The position numbers were made by a program, and so were the translations under genes. A DNA stretch of 64,000 bases, taken from NCBI GenBank assembly GCA_019694155.1, contig JAIBCN010000038.1:50358-114357 (forward strand), read 5' to 3'. Position 1 is the first letter of the stretch; each line of letters opens with the position of its first letter. The notes under the pieces are model-generated. The model worked only from the letters and a program-made list of their open reading frames with translations. It was not told the origin of the DNA and searched no databases. Shown in pieces: positions 29,064 through 36,081 of this stretch. This stretch comes from Vicinamibacteria bacterium (GTDB taxonomy: Bacteria; Acidobacteriota; Vicinamibacteria; Fen-336; JAGNNV01).

Positions 29064-29849
29064 ATGTCGACCCCACCACCGAAGCGGATTTCGGCGCGCG
29101 ACAATCCGGAGTTCAAGCGATTTCTCGCGGTGCGCGCCCGCAAGAACCGCGACTTCGTCCTCGTCGAAGGCCCCAAGCTTCTAGAGGAGGCGGTGCGCTC
29201 GGGCCTGGCCGTGAAGGCGCTCGCCATCGAGGCCCTCCCCCCCTTTCCTCTCCCTCCGGGCGCCGCCCTCGTTCACTTCGCGCCGCCGCTGATGAAGAGC
29301 CTCTCCGACGTCGAGACCCATCAGGGTTCGATCGCTCTCGTCGAGCGGCCCCGCTTCGCGGACGACTGGATCGCGGCCCCGCGGGCTTTCATTCTCGTTC
29401 TCGACGGCCTGCAGGACCCGGGGAACGTGGGAACCCTCTTCCGCACCGCCGAGGCCGCGGGGGTCTCGGGCGTGCTTCTCACCCGCGGGTGCGCGGACCC
29501 TCTTTCGCCCAAGGCGCTCCGAGCCTCCGCGGGTTCGGCCTTTCGCATGCCGCACATCGTCGACCTCGGCGTGGAGGATCTGCCGCGTCGGCTGCCTCGG
29601 GGCGTGCCCCTCGCGGCCGCCGTCGCGGGGCCGGGCGCTCTCTCGGTTTTCGACGCGGAGGCCCTCACCCTCCCCATGGCTCTCGCCCTCGGATCCGAAG
29701 GCTCGGGGCTCGATCCTTCGATCGAAGCGGCCGCCTCGCGCCGCATCCGCGTGCCGAGCGCCCGCGATGTCGAGAGCCTCAACGTCGCGGCCGCGGGCGC
29801 CATCGTGATGTTCGAGATCGCGCGCCGGGCCGGTATCCTCGCGGCCTGA
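29064..29849 (+). CDS. TrmH/SpoU-family RNA 2'-O-methyltransferase
   Basis: SPOUT-class enzyme methylating a ribose 2'-OH in rRNA or tRNA. From ATG 29064 it has 261 residues. An N-terminal substrate-binding domain (about 1-95, with NRDFVLVEGPKLLEEA) precedes the trefoil-knot domain. Motif 1 is QDPGNVGTLFRTAEAAG, motif 2 is MALALGSEGSGL and motif 3 is ESLNVAAAGAIVMFE. The domain order resembles RlmB/TsnR-like enzymes, but the target RNA cannot be told. The open frame extends 73 codons further upstream, where the sequence does not fit the family. Confidence 0.9.
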   Translation: MSTPPPKRISARDNPEFKRFLAVRARKNRDFVLVEGPKLLEEAVRSGLAVKALAIEALPPFPLPPGAALVHFAPPLMKSLSDVETHQGSIALVERPRFADDWIAAPRAFILVLDGLQDPGNVGTLFRTAEAAGVSGVLLTRGCADPLSPKALRASAGSAFRMPHIVDLGVEDLPRRLPRGVPLAAAVAGPGALSVFDAEALTLPMALALGSEGSGLDPSIEAAASRRIRVPSARDVESLNVAAAGAIVMFEIARRAGILAA

Positions 29850-29886
29850 ACTTCACCGCCCCGCCGCGCGCGGGGAGCCCACGACC

Positions 29887-31272
29887 GTGACTCCCATCGA
29901 TCCCGACTTCAAGACGCGCATGGCCGCGCTCATCGATAAGCGCGACTGGCATGCCTTGCGGCGCGAAATCGCGGACCTCCATTCCGCCGACATCGCCGAG
30001 CTGCTCGGCCACTTCGAGGGCGACGAGTTCAACATCCTCTTTCGCCTGGTGGGGAAGCGGAAGGCCGACGCCTTCTCCTACTTCCCGGTGGAGCGCCAGA
30101 AGGAGCTGATCCGCGAGACCGAGCCCGCGCAGCTCTCCCAGCTGGTGTCGCAGATGCAGCCCGACGACCGGGCCCGCCTCATCAGCGTTCTCCCCCGCGA
30201 AACATCGAACATCATCCTGGCCAGGCTCCCGCCTTCGGAGATCAAGCGGTCGCTCGTCTCCCTCTCCTACCCCGAGGACACCGCGGGCCGTTACATGACC
30301 CCGGACTTCGTGGCTCTCGATCCCGAGATGACCGCGGCCGAGGCCCTCGCGCACATCCGTCAGGTGGGGCGGAAGAAGGAGACCCTCAACGTCGTCTATC
30401 TCGTGGACAAGGATGGGCGTCTCGTCGAGGACGTCACTCTCGGAAACCTGGTGCTCGCCGACCCCGAGGCCAAGGTCCTCGACATCGTGGAGCCGGGCTT
30501 CGTGGACCTGCGGGACACGACGCCTCAGGAAAAGGTCCTCGAGGCCTTTCGCAAGTACGACCGGGTGGCGCTTCCCGTCACCGACGCCTCCGGCCACATG
30601 CTCGGCATCATTACCGTCGACGACGTCATGGACGTGGCCGAAGACGAGATGACCGAGGACATGCAGAAGATCGGAGGCATGGACGCCCTCGACGAGGCCT
30701 ATTCCCAGACCGGCCTCTGGCAGATGGTAAGAAAGCGCGGGGTCTGGCTCGCCGTCCTCTTCATCGGCGAACTCTTCACCGCCTCCGCCATGGCCCATTA
30801 CGAGCAGGAACTCGCGCGCGCCCTGGTGCTCACTCTCTTCATCCCCCTCATCATCAGCAGCGGCGGCAATTCGGGATCGCAGGCCGCCTCCCTGCTGATC
30901 CGCGCGCTCGCTCTCAAAGACGTGGCCCTCGCCGACTGGTGGCGTGTGATGCGAAGGGAGCTCGCCTCCGGCCTTGCTCTCGGAACCGTCCTCGGCATAC
31001 TCGGCTTCGTCCGGGTGACGCTGTGGCAGTGGGTGGGCGTCGTCGACTACGGCGCGCACTCGTTCCTGATCGCCACCGCGATCGGTCTGTCTCTCGTGGG
31101 CGTCGTCACCTTCGGGACCCTGGTCGGAGCACTGCTGCCGTTCCTGCTGAAGCGCCTCGGGCTCGACCCCGCGACGTCATCCGCCCCGTTCGTCGCCACC
31201 CTCGTAGACGTCACCGGCCTCGTCATCTACTTCCAGGTGGCGGCACTCATCCTGCGAGGGACTCTGCTCTAG
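29887..31272 (+). CDS. mgtE: Magnesium transporter MgtE
   Basis: Mg2+-gated magnesium channel of the inner membrane. The 461 residues, starting GTG, hold the superhelical MgtE_N domain (about 5-130), a CBS pair (about 135-260, with YLVDKDGRLVEDV and LGIITVDDVMDV) and five transmembrane helices (about 280-460). The pore region IISSGGNSGSQAASLLIRA is the family signature. Length and order match characterised MgtE proteins. It is the last core gene before the accessory segment. Confidence 0.96.
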   Translation: MTPIDPDFKTRMAALIDKRDWHALRREIADLHSADIAELLGHFEGDEFNILFRLVGKRKADAFSYFPVERQKELIRETEPAQLSQLVSQMQPDDRARLISVLPRETSNIILARLPPSEIKRSLVSLSYPEDTAGRYMTPDFVALDPEMTAAEALAHIRQVGRKKETLNVVYLVDKDGRLVEDVTLGNLVLADPEAKVLDIVEPGFVDLRDTTPQEKVLEAFRKYDRVALPVTDASGHMLGIITVDDVMDVAEDEMTEDMQKIGGMDALDEAYSQTGLWQMVRKRGVWLAVLFIGELFTASAMAHYEQELARALVLTLFIPLIISSGGNSGSQAASLLIRALALKDVALADWWRVMRRELASGLALGTVLGILGFVRVTLWQWVGVVDYGAHSFLIATAIGLSLVGVVTFGTLVGALLPFLLKRLGLDPATSSAPFVATLVDVTGLVIYFQVAALILRGTLL

Positions 31273-31370
31273 CGTGAGGACCTCCTCCGCCCCCTGAGCG
31301 TCCTCGCCGCCCTCCTCCGCCGGCGAGGATGCGTCCTTGCCGGGCCAATCCGCCCAGCGGGCCACCGCCG

Positions 31371-31418
31371 TCATTGCGAGAGCCCACTCCGTTCAAGCCG
31401 GCTCGAAGCAATCCCGCG
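31371..31418. repeat. Dispersed ATTGCGAG...GAAGCAAT repeat, copy A
   Basis: Begins TCATTGCGAG and ends CGAAGCAATCCCGCG. ATTGC and GCAAT at the ends are inverted repeats. Two other copies lie at 43080 and 57282. Short intergenic repeats of this general form are widespread in bacterial genomes. Confidence 0.7.
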
Positions 31419-31543
31419 CCCGCGTAGCTCCCTATGGGCCGCCGCGAAGGCCTCGAGCATGATCTACACTCGCCTCCTGAACCGTGGAGGACGTCTCGTC
31501 CGGAGCCCGCCCGATGCCATTCCCACCTCAGCCACCCCAGGCC

Positions 31544-31602
31544 GTTCGCTACCCTAAGCGAACTAGGTTGCGAACCTATTCCGGTGACGCCCGTTGGGCG
31601 TC
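31544..31602. other. Three tandem perfect hairpins
   Basis: Within 59 bases three perfect stems occur: GTTCGC-N8-GCGAAC (31544-31563), TAGGTT-GCG-AACCTA (31564-31578) and GACGCCC-GTT-GGGCGTC (31586-31602). No T-tract follows. They may be a structured RNA leader or protein-binding sites upstream of the cassette array. Confidence 0.45.
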
Positions 31603-31717
31603 CGCGCCAAAGCCCCGGGCCCTCGAACGACTTGACACAACCTCCACCGCCCTCGGTCGTCGGACTAGGTCGCGAGAACCGCACCCTATGCCGGAATGTG
31701 TCGCGCTACCTAATCAG

Positions 31718-32141
31718 TGTTGTGCGTGCGTAGAAGTCCCGCCGAACGGCGGGGATTCTTGTGGCTCGACTGGCGTGGGGTTCATCGCCGAATAGAGGCG
31801 CGGCCTGAGTTGAGGCCCAACTTCGGGCGCGTGGTTGGGGTGGCTGGGTCATCAGCCTAGGCAGAAGGAGGCGTTGCTCATGTTGTGGTGGAGCGGTCGT
31901 CAACCTAGGTCCAACGTCCGTAGCCGCACCGCGGGGCGTCGTCAAGAATCGGCCGAAGCTGGTCATCAGCCTTGCGGTTGCGCGAGGGTGAGGTCATCAG
32001 CCTCGGCCAAGGCGACGTCCGAGTGGTCGGGTGCGTTGCCCCATTCAGTTCTTAGTGGCTCCGGGCAGGGCAGCCGGAACCGCAGAGAGCATCAAAGCGG
32101 TAGATTGCTTCAGTCATGAAGGTCGCCCAAATCAGCGCGAC
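31718..32141. other. Integron cassette 1, no convincing gene
   Basis: This unit runs from a GTTGTGC box (31719-31725) to the complementary GCACAAC box that opens the first attC-like site. No protein-like open frame fills it. It holds a CCCGCC-GAAC-GGCGGG hairpin (near 31738-31754) and four 12-bp direct repeats. Orf-less cassettes are known from integrons. The start of the unit has no upstream hairpin partner, so it may be the remains of attI or of an insertion at a secondary site. Confidence 0.5.
31847..32003 (+). repeat. Four 12-bp direct repeats GGTCATCAGCCT
   Basis: Copies at 31847-31858, 31895-31906 (GGTCGTCAACCT), 31961-31972 and 31992-32003. Three are identical and one differs at two positions. 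Spacings of 48, 66 and 31 nt from start to start rule out a simple tandem repeat. Confidence 0.75.
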
Positions 32142-32213
32142 GCACAACAATGGGTTGAAGCGGACGAGCAGATCTGTCTCCTTGCCTGCTCGCCGCTTAA
32201 CCCAGTGTTGGGC
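32142..32213 (+). repeat. attC-like recombination site 1
   Basis: Outer boxes GCACAAC (R'', 32142-32148) and GTTGGGC (R', 32207-32213) fit RYYYAAC and GTTRRRY. Between them TGGGTT-G-AAGCGG-A-CGAGCAG pairs with CTGCTCG-CCGCTT-AACCCA, leaving an unpaired G and A on one arm. That is the folded structure, with extrahelical bases on one side, recognised by integron integrases. Confidence 0.82.
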
Positions 32214-32262
32214 AGGCATAGCCGAGTTCGAGAGACGTTGGGCTGTGCGTGAAGGCTGAGCG

Positions 32263-32649
32263 ATGGACGCCGAAATAGTCGTCAGCGTGGTCCTCTTCGT
32301 CGCCTATGTCGCAGCGCGAGTCGCCGCGTATCGCTCGGCCTGGCGGGAGCAAGGGGGTGCCTGCTTCCGGTGCGCCAAGGAGGAGCCGATCGTGAAGCTC
32401 GGCGGGAGGGAATTCTGCGAGCGCTGTGCGGAGATCACCCTGAGGAACTATCGGATGGGATTTCGCTTCTTCGTGTTTCTGGGGATTCTGATGGCACTAT
32501 TCGCAACCGTGCTGATTCACAGGCTTGGCCTCGCCGAAACGCTCAGGGGTTTGGGTCCAATGGCCAAGGACCTCGCGCTAGTGCTGGTAGGGCTTGCGGG
32601 GGCGACCATTTGGATTCACAAGGCAATGAGGCGCCAGGAACTCCGATGA
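32263..32649 (+). CDS. Cassette 2 gene: zinc-ribbon membrane protein, unknown function
   Basis: A 128-residue protein in its own cassette, 50 nt after the recombination box of attC site 1 and 17 nt before site 2. One N-terminal hydrophobic helix (about 4-22), then a small four-cysteine zinc-binding region (CFRCAKEEPIV and FCERCAEITLRNY, about 34-60), then two further hydrophobic segments (about 66-86 and 97-118). No named family is recognised. GC is visibly lower than in the core genes. Placement and orientation, with attC directly downstream, are those of an integron cassette gene. Confidence 0.75.
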   Translation: MDAEIVVSVVLFVAYVAARVAAYRSAWREQGGACFRCAKEEPIVKLGGREFCERCAEITLRNYRMGFRFFVFLGILMALFATVLIHRLGLAETLRGLGPMAKDLALVLVGLAGATIWIHKAMRRQELR

Positions 32650-32665
32650 GCAAAATCGCCGCGTT

Positions 32666-32742
32666 GCCCAACAATGCATTTGAACGGACGAGGTCCGCGT
32701 TCCCTCCCCTGAGCGGCCCTCGCCGCTCAAGCAGTGTTGTGC
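32666..32742 (+). repeat. attC-like recombination site 2
   Basis: R'' is GCCCAAC (32666-32672), exactly complementary to the GTTGGGC that begins the same cassette at 32207. R' is GTTGTGC (32736-32742). The inner arms CGG-A-CGAGG and CCTCG-CCG pair, with TTGA/TCAA beyond, again with an unpaired A. Confidence 0.8.
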
Positions 32743-32768
32743 GGGCCTAGGCACCATCGAGCTGTGGC

Positions 32769-33245
32769 ATGAGCAAGACGCAGTTCGTTGAGTTCTCGAA
32801 CCGAGGGTTCTGGGCCTACGACGTTGCCTTGGGAATCTTCCTCAAGCATCTTGTGGACGCTGGCGAGAATCCGGAGCATGCCGCAATCCAATGGGTTCAG
32901 GACGCCTTGCCGAAGTGGCGAGCTGTGATCGCAGCGGCAGGGTCCGGCCTTGGATGGAGAATCGACGAGGGGTGGTTGGGTAGCGAGAGTGGGTTGTTCC
33001 TTCAGCTCGCCCAGGAAGCAACCAGGCAACTGGCTTCGCGCGCGAGCATCCCGGTGGCGGAGATGGAGGAGTGGGCCGCGTTCGATGGGCTCGAAAATGT
33101 TTCTAGAGGCGTCCCAGTTGTTCTGACCGCCCCTATCGTTGAGCTCGGCGAGGCAATTCATCGCTTACTGCAGGGGCCGTCCGTCGATCCTCCTCATGGC
33201 AAGTATTGGCTCTACGGCACCCCGACTGGGAGGATGATCGTGTGA
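32769..33245 (+). CDS. Cassette 3 gene: hypothetical protein
   Basis: A 158-residue soluble protein, 26 nt after the recombination box of attC site 2. No signal peptide or transmembrane helix. It is rich in Trp (RGFWAYD, IQWVQDALPKW, EEWAAF) and mostly helical by composition, with a C-terminal GKYWLYGTPTGRMIV. I recognise no domain; small acidic proteins of this sort are common as cassette products and as immunity proteins, but no function is claimed. Confidence 0.72.
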   Translation: MSKTQFVEFSNRGFWAYDVALGIFLKHLVDAGENPEHAAIQWVQDALPKWRAVIAAAGSGLGWRIDEGWLGSESGLFLQLAQEATRQLASRASIPVAEMEEWAAFDGLENVSRGVPVVLTAPIVELGEAIHRLLQGPSVDPPHGKYWLYGTPTGRMIV

Positions 33246-33273
33246 GCGTGGGCGAAATGGGTAGGTGGCGGCC

Positions 33274-33367
33274 GCACAACAAGGGCTTGCACCAGACAAA
33301 GGGCGCTCGGAGCGGCCGCTTCGCGGCCGGTCATCTTGAGGCGCCCTTTGTAGGTGAAGCCAAGGGC
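33274..33367 (+). repeat. attC-like site 3, degenerate R' box
   Basis: R'' GCACAAC (33274-33280) is complementary to the GTTGTGC that starts cassette 3. Arms GGCTT-G-CACC-AG-ACAAAGGGCGC and GCGCCCTTTGT-A-GGTG-AAGCC pair well, with an unpaired G as in site 1. The expected R' at 33361-33367 reads CAAGGGC instead of GTTRRRY, so recombination here is probably impaired. The loop contains a second hairpin around GCGGCCGC. Confidence 0.68.
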
Positions 33368-33385
33368 AGGCAGTAGGGACTCCCA

Positions 33386-33817
33386 ATGAGCATGGACCTC
33401 AAGAGTGAGTCGGGGCGGGAGATCAACCCATCCGGCAGCGCTTGGTCATTCTTCCTTGAATTGGCCGAGGCGTACGGTTGGCAGTCGGCGGGAACGGCAT
33501 CACCGCAATGGAGGTGGTACCAATTTTGGAAACGAAGCCGGCCCTGGGAAGGGGGGTATGCCTCAAACGACTGGCAAACCGTCGCACGGGAGGATGCCGC
33601 GGCGATGGCGGATGCGCTAGCGCGCGTCCTGACGGACCCAAACGGCGATGAGAAGCAGAGAGAAGTGAACCGAAAGCTAGATGAGAAGGTTCGCGCCTTG
33701 GCCAAGCGGCGCTATGGAATCACCCTGGCGGCGTCGAAGGACGATTCCATTGCGGCACCCAGAGACCTCCAGGCAGTGATCGAGTTCTTGCGGGCGGGGA
33801 GCTTCCAAATATGGTGA
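33386..33817 (+). CDS. Cassette 4 gene: hypothetical protein
   Basis: A 143-residue soluble protein beginning 18 nt after attC-like site 3 and ending 4 nt before site 4. The N-terminal half has SAWSFFLELAEAYGWQSAGT and WRWYQFWKRSRPWEGGYASND with six tryptophans, a pattern I have no family name for. The middle is a charged helix (REVNRKLDEKVRALAKRRYG). No signal peptide or membrane segment. Position inside the array supports a real cassette gene. Confidence 0.7.
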   Translation: MSMDLKSESGREINPSGSAWSFFLELAEAYGWQSAGTASPQWRWYQFWKRSRPWEGGYASNDWQTVAREDAAAMADALARVLTDPNGDEKQREVNRKLDEKVRALAKRRYGITLAASKDDSIAAPRDLQAVIEFLRAGSFQIW

Positions 33818-33821
33818 TGCT

Positions 33822-33932
33822 GCCGAACAACGGGACGCAACTGACAAAGGCCGCGAGGTGTGCCCCCTTTGCCTTCCGCTCATGGGGGCAGTCGTTGAGG
33901 GCGGCCTTTGCAGCTGATCCCGGGTGTTAGCC
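33822..33932 (+). repeat. attC-like site 4, long and partly degenerate
   Basis: R'' GCCGAAC (33822-33828, one mismatch to RYYYAAC) and R' GTTAGCC (33926-33932). Arms CAAAGGCCGC and GCGGCCTTTG pair perfectly over 10 bp, extended by CTG/CAG and CGGGA/TCCCG. About 50 nt of loop lies between them. Confidence 0.62.
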
Positions 33933-33992
33933 GGAGCATGGCCGTGGCATGGCCACCCAAGATTTGAACAGCCGTCGACAGCGCAACAATCG

Positions 33993-34976
33993 ATGACGCG
34001 CGTGTTGCCGCTGCTCGTTCTGCTTGCGGCCCACCCGGCGAGCGCACAGCCATCATCCACGAAGCCAAGCTGCGCTCGGGTCCAGAACATCCAATTCCCT
34101 GCGGACGATCGACCTAACGCGGTGCAGAAGGCCCGGCTCAAGGGTTGCGATTCCGAGGATCTCTACTACGGCATTGCAGGGCCGGCCGACCCCGTCAAGG
34201 CGCGCCTTTGCGCGTACCAGCAGATGGATTCGCGCGAGGAACTCGTATTCGGAGGCGAGGCGATCTTGATGATGGTCTACGCCATCGGTGCGGGCGCCAG
34301 CCGCAACCCCGATCTCGCGATCAAGCTCGCCTGCGTAATCGAGGGCGCGCCAGCAGAACTGGATGGGCGCCTCCGCCATCTTGAGGCGCTGAAAGACCAG
34401 CGCACCGGACGCGTGAGCTTCGACCTCTGCGACGACATCACGAGTGGGTTCATGATGGGGTACTGCGCAGCGCACGACCAGCGCTTAGCGCGCGCGAGGC
34501 GCCAGCGGCGCTGGAAGTCGCACTTTGAGGGCTGGGCTCCGGCCGCGCGAGAAGCGTTCAGTCACCTGCGCGCGATGGCCGACGCGTTCTTTCACGCAAG
34601 ATCGCGTGGCGAGATCGACCTCTCGGGGACGGCGCGCGCCGCGATCGTGATCGAAGAGGAGGAGCGCCTCGAAGACAGCTTTGTCGCAATGGTCGACCAG
34701 CTCGAGGCCGGGAACCTGCCCGCCGCGACGAGCGTGGATTATCGGACCGCCGACAGAGCGCTCAACATGGCCTATGACGAGGTCATGAAGGCCGATGCGA
34801 CGGAGATCGGAACGGTGACGAAAGCTGACATCAGGACTGCCGAACGTGCCTGGATCCGCTACCGCGACGAATGGGTACGATTCGCGCGCTCCAGATACCC
34901 GGCGGTTATGCCCGAGGCGATCACAACGTGGCTCACGCAGCAGCGGACGAAGCAGTTGCGTGGCGAGGATCGCTAG
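33993..34976 (+). CDS. Secreted protein with C-terminal LprI-like (DUF1311) domain
   Basis: A 327-residue protein. The ATG at 33993 gives a clean signal peptide (VLPLLVLLAAHPASAQ); the frame opens upstream but without one. The middle (about 30-190) has several cysteines (CARVQNIQF, LKGCDSED, ARLCAYQQ, DLCDDITSG, MGYCAAH) that may pair as disulfides. The C-terminal 90 residues resemble the lysozyme-inhibitor LprI domain: DYRTADRALNMAYDEVMK, TKADIRTAERAWIRYRDEWVRFA. Probable periplasmic protein. It is the last plus-strand gene of the cassette segment, following attC site 4; no attC is seen after its stop, which touches the convergent Crp/Fnr gene. Confidence 0.78.
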   Translation: MTRVLPLLVLLAAHPASAQPSSTKPSCARVQNIQFPADDRPNAVQKARLKGCDSEDLYYGIAGPADPVKARLCAYQQMDSREELVFGGEAILMMVYAIGAGASRNPDLAIKLACVIEGAPAELDGRLRHLEALKDQRTGRVSFDLCDDITSGFMMGYCAAHDQRLARARRQRRWKSHFEGWAPAAREAFSHLRAMADAFFHARSRGEIDLSGTARAAIVIEEEERLEDSFVAMVDQLEAGNLPAATSVDYRTADRALNMAYDEVMKADATEIGTVTKADIRTAERAWIRYRDEWVRFARSRYPAVMPEAITTWLTQQRTKQLRGEDR

Positions 34977-35644
34977 AACAGCTTCTGGAAGTCGGGGCGG
35001 AGGAAGATCTCGCGGCCCTGGGTCTCGATGTGGCCGTTTTCCTCGAGATCGCGCATCATGCGGGTCACGGTCTCGCGCGAGGAGCCGATGCGGTGCGCGA
35101 TGTCCATGTGAGTGGGGCGGCGGACCACCACGCGTCCGTCCTTGAGCCGCTTGCCCTCCTCCTCGGCCAGCTCCTGGATCACCCGGGCCACGCGGCCGTA
35201 CACGTCGAGGAGGGCGAGGGTCGAGATCTGGTGGTTCGCCTTGCGCAGGCGGCTCGCCAGCACCTGGATGAGCGAGGTGCTCATGCCAGCGTCCTGTTCG
35301 AGAGCGCGCGTGAAGTCGTCCCGCTGCAGCGAGAGCAACTCGCAATCCTCTTCCGCGATGATGGTGGCGGAACGGGGCTCCTGGTCGAGGAGCGCCATCT
35401 CCCCGAAGAAGTCGCCCTCGGAGAGGATAGAGAGAGTCACTTCCTTGCCATCGTCCCCGAAGATCGCCACCTTGACCCGGCCGTGGAGGATCAGGAAGAG
35501 AGAATCGCCCGCCTCTTTCTCGTGGAATATCACCTCGTCCTTGCGGAAGCGGCGGCGGCGCGTGAGCCGCAGGATGGCGTCGAGGGACGCCTCTCCCAGG
35601 CGGGAAAAGAGGGGAACGCTCTTGAGGAATTCTCGCTCGGTCAT
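34973..35644 (-). CDS. Crp/Fnr-family transcriptional regulator
   Basis: Cytosolic transcription factor of 223 residues. The cyclic-nucleotide-binding beta-roll (about 15-125) includes GDSLFLILHGRVKVA and EGDFFGEMALLDQEPRSAT. The phosphate-binding cassette FFGEMALL-x5-RSA is the form that binds cyclic nucleotides, and there is no Fnr-type cysteine cluster. The C-terminal winged helix has THMDIAHRIGSSRETVTRMMRDLE (about 175-198), with the recognition helix SSRETVTR. Start ATG 35644 gives MTEREFLKSVPLF, the normal family start. Its 3' end overlaps the last cassette gene by 4 nt. Confidence 0.93.
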   Translation of the reverse strand: MTEREFLKSVPLFSRLGEASLDAILRLTRRRRFRKDEVIFHEKEAGDSLFLILHGRVKVAIFGDDGKEVTLSILSEGDFFGEMALLDQEPRSATIIAEEDCELLSLQRDDFTRALEQDAGMSTSLIQVLASRLRKANHQISTLALLDVYGRVARVIQELAEEEGKRLKDGRVVVRRPTHMDIAHRIGSSRETVTRMMRDLEENGHIETQGREIFLRPDFQKLF

Positions 35645-35698
35645 GGGGGTGCTAAGGGGCTCCCAAGATCGTAGCATCCCCGAAGGCCGCGCGGCGCG

Positions 35699-35725
35699 GC
35701 CCCGGGGGCTCTTTAGGCCCGGGGC
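35699..35725 (-). terminator. Hairpin at the 3' end of queF
   Basis: GCCCCGGG-N11-CCCGGGGC is an 8-bp stem overlapping the queF stop codon, between queF and the Crp/Fnr gene on the same strand. There is no T-tract, so it is a weak terminator candidate. Confidence 0.4.
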
Positions 35726-36081
35726 TTCTTCCCCTTGTCGAAGCTCGCCGTGACCACGCTCGAGATCCCGCCGCGCACTCCGAAGCGGCCCTCCAGCATC
35801 ATGCTGCGGGGTTTCGTCACCTTCACCAGGTCGTCGAGGATCCGGTTGGTCACCGCCTCGTAGTAGATGCCCTCGTTGCGGTAGCCGCCGAGGTACAGCT
35901 TGAGGCTCTTGAGTTCGACGCAGAGCCTGTCCGGCACGTAGCGGATGATGAGGGTCGCGAAATCGGGCTGGCCGGTCTTCGGGCACAGGGCCGTGAACTC
36001 GGGGCAGGTGTGCTCGATCAGGTAGTCCCGTCCGGGGTTCGGGTTCGGGAAGACTTCCAGGCGGTCTATGAGTTTTTCCAA
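35713..36081 (-). CDS. queF: NADPH-dependent 7-cyano-7-deazaguanine reductase
   Basis: Reduces preQ0 to preQ1 in the queuosine tRNA-modification pathway. From a TTG at 36081, preceded by GGAGGCGCTCTCCCG, it has 122 residues: the short, unimodular QueF type. The catalytic cysteine lies in [15 protein letters not shown] (Cys33) and the substrate glutamate in [12 protein letters not shown]. The C-terminal [12 protein letters not shown] is also typical. The start lies 16 nt inside the end of the WYL regulator gene, so translation is likely coupled. No queC, queD or queE is in the window. Confidence 0.92.
   Translation of the reverse strand: MEKLIDRLEVFPNPNPGRDYLIEHTCPEFTALCPKTGQPDFATLIIRYVPDRLCVELKSLKLYLGGYRNEGIYYEAVTNRILDDLVKVTKPRSMMLEGRFGVRGGISSVVTASFDKGKKPRA

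Larger units (their letters stand above)
31273..31717. other. Non-coding region between mgtE and the cassette array
   Basis: About 445 bases hold no convincing gene. They contain one copy of the dispersed ATTGCGAG repeat (31371-31418), three closely spaced small hairpins (31544-31602), and a TTGACA hexamer at 31632 without a clear -10 at 16-18 nt. If this is an integron platform, attI and a cassette promoter would be expected here, but no integrase gene is seen. Confidence 0.5.

Noticed and set aside
31273..31717. An attI site and cassette promoter beside the array
   Set aside because: A TTGACA exists at 31632 but no matching -10, and the first GTTGTGC lacks a paired hairpin; without an integrase gene I cannot support an attI call.
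31835..32119. A 94-codon frame in cassette 1 with repeated GHQP/GRQP
   Set aside because: Only three of the four repeats are in frame, composition is unlike a folded protein and no Shine-Dalgarno is evident; treated as non-coding.
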